Source: JAAYPI01 sp036734385 | GTDB taxonomy: Bacteria > Bacteroidota > Bacteroidia > Bacteroidales > Paludibacteraceae | Reading direction: 5' to 3' | Length of the DNA stretch: 25,555 nt | Assembly (NCBI GenBank): GCA_036734385.1 | Contig: DAIMYQ010000022.1 | Span: 1 to 25,555, forward strand | Shown here: positions 25,077 to 25,555 of the stretch, piece after piece | How positions within the stretch are numbered: the stretch's first letter is position 1 | Layout: every line of letters starts with the position of its first letter | Notes under the pieces: model-generated | Told to the model about the DNA's origin: nothing | Seen by the model: the letters and a program-made list of their open reading frames with translations, nothing else | Database searches by the model: none | Program-made: the position numbers and the translations under genes

Positions 25077-25499
25077 ATGACAATAGAAGAAAAACAACAG
25101 CAAATAATAGCTGATTTTGCCGATTTTGATGATTGGTTTGATAAATATTCTATGCTTATCGAATTGGGAAATAATCTTTTGCCTTTCGATGAAAGTAAAA
25201 AAACGCAAGAAAATCTAATTCAAGGATGCCAAAGTCGTGTTTGGTTAGATGCTAATTTAGACGAAAAAGGAAATGTAATTTTTACAGGAGATAGTGATGC
25301 CGTTATCGTAAAAGGAATATTATCGCTTCTAATTTCTGTTTTATCTGAACAAAAACCCGAAGAAATTCTAAATTCCGAATTATATTTTATAGATAAAATT
25401 GGATTGAAAGAACATCTTTCCCCAACACGATCAAATGGACTTTTAGCGATGATGAAACAAATGAGGCTATACGCATTGGCATATAGTAAGAAAATGTAA
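25077..25499 (+). CDS. sufE: Cysteine desulfuration protein SufE
   Basis: A 140-residue SufE, which accepts sulfur from SufS and passes it to SufB. The acceptor Cys51 in IQGCQSRVW (48-56) is at the same position as in E. coli SufE, and the C-terminal GLKEHLSPTRSNGLLAM block is typical. It completes the set B-C-D-S-E. No sufA, sufT, sufU or Fe-S regulator is in the window. After the stop at 25499 the last 56 bases are AT-rich and show no hairpin or further gene. Confidence 0.97.
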   Translation: MTIEEKQQQIIADFADFDDWFDKYSMLIELGNNLLPFDESKKTQENLIQGCQSRVWLDANLDEKGNVIFTGDSDAVIVKGILSLLISVLSEQKPEEILNSELYFIDKIGLKEHLSPTRSNGLLAMMKQMRLYALAYSKKM

Positions 25500-25555
25500 G
25501 ATTTTTATTTTGATATAATAAATTGATTTTAAAAAGGTTATGTTTTATGAGGGGT

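Overview
The window reads as an ordinary chromosomal stretch of a low-GC member of the Bacteroidota, probably Bacteroidales. Four things point there: promoters with the Bacteroidota -33/-7 signature (TTTG, then TAnnTTTG) instead of E. coli-type boxes; a type IX secretion plug protein family confined to that phylum; the gene order rimP-nusA-infB-cvpA-sufBCDSE; and weak Shine-Dalgarno sequences. I see no tRNA or rRNA gene, insertion sequence, prophage, CRISPR array or integration site. Every stretch without a gene is shorter than 300 bases (the longest is 2207-2455).

Layout. 29-2206 (minus): glycosyltransferase, lipocalin lipoprotein and a class II-type purE. 2456-5185 (plus): a large AsmA-family envelope protein with a long charged helical tail, closed by a strong bidirectional terminator at 5206-5243. 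5259-7720 (minus): a tight three-gene operon of T9SS plug protein, hot-dog thioesterase and NYN/LOTUS putative RNase. 7867-11282 (plus): primosomal helicase priA, a low-molecular-weight phosphotyrosine phosphatase, and a DUF1232/YkvA small membrane protein. 11296-14728 (minus): a tight operon of a YgjP-type metalloprotease, a dGTPase-family HD enzyme, the tRNA dehydratase tcdA and a LolD-like ABC ATPase. 14867-25499 (plus): rimP-nusA-infB, then cvpA, then the complete SUF iron-sulfur machine sufB-C-D-S-E, probably one transcript of about 10.7 kb.

How the genes work together. The last block couples ribosome maturation (RimP), transcription elongation and antitermination (NusA) and translation initiation (IF-2) to Fe-S cluster assembly. 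SufBCD is the scaffold complex, and SufS/SufE are the cysteine desulfurase and its sulfur acceptor. No promoter or terminator is visible inside the block, so Fe-S assembly may follow growth-rate control from the rimP promoter. The 5' leader of that transcript carries a GC-rich hairpin that no annotation here explains.

I did not find a clearly new defence or mobile system. The observations most worth checking are: the class II (eukaryote/Treponema-like) PurE; -7 boxes that abut start codons and imply leaderless or near-leaderless mRNAs (7720, 10905, 7867); the GNRA-capped hairpin in the rimP leader; a CxxCxxC tail on SufD; a repeated VGKIDL motif in the IF-2 linker; and the co-transcribed plug/thioesterase/NYN-LOTUS set.
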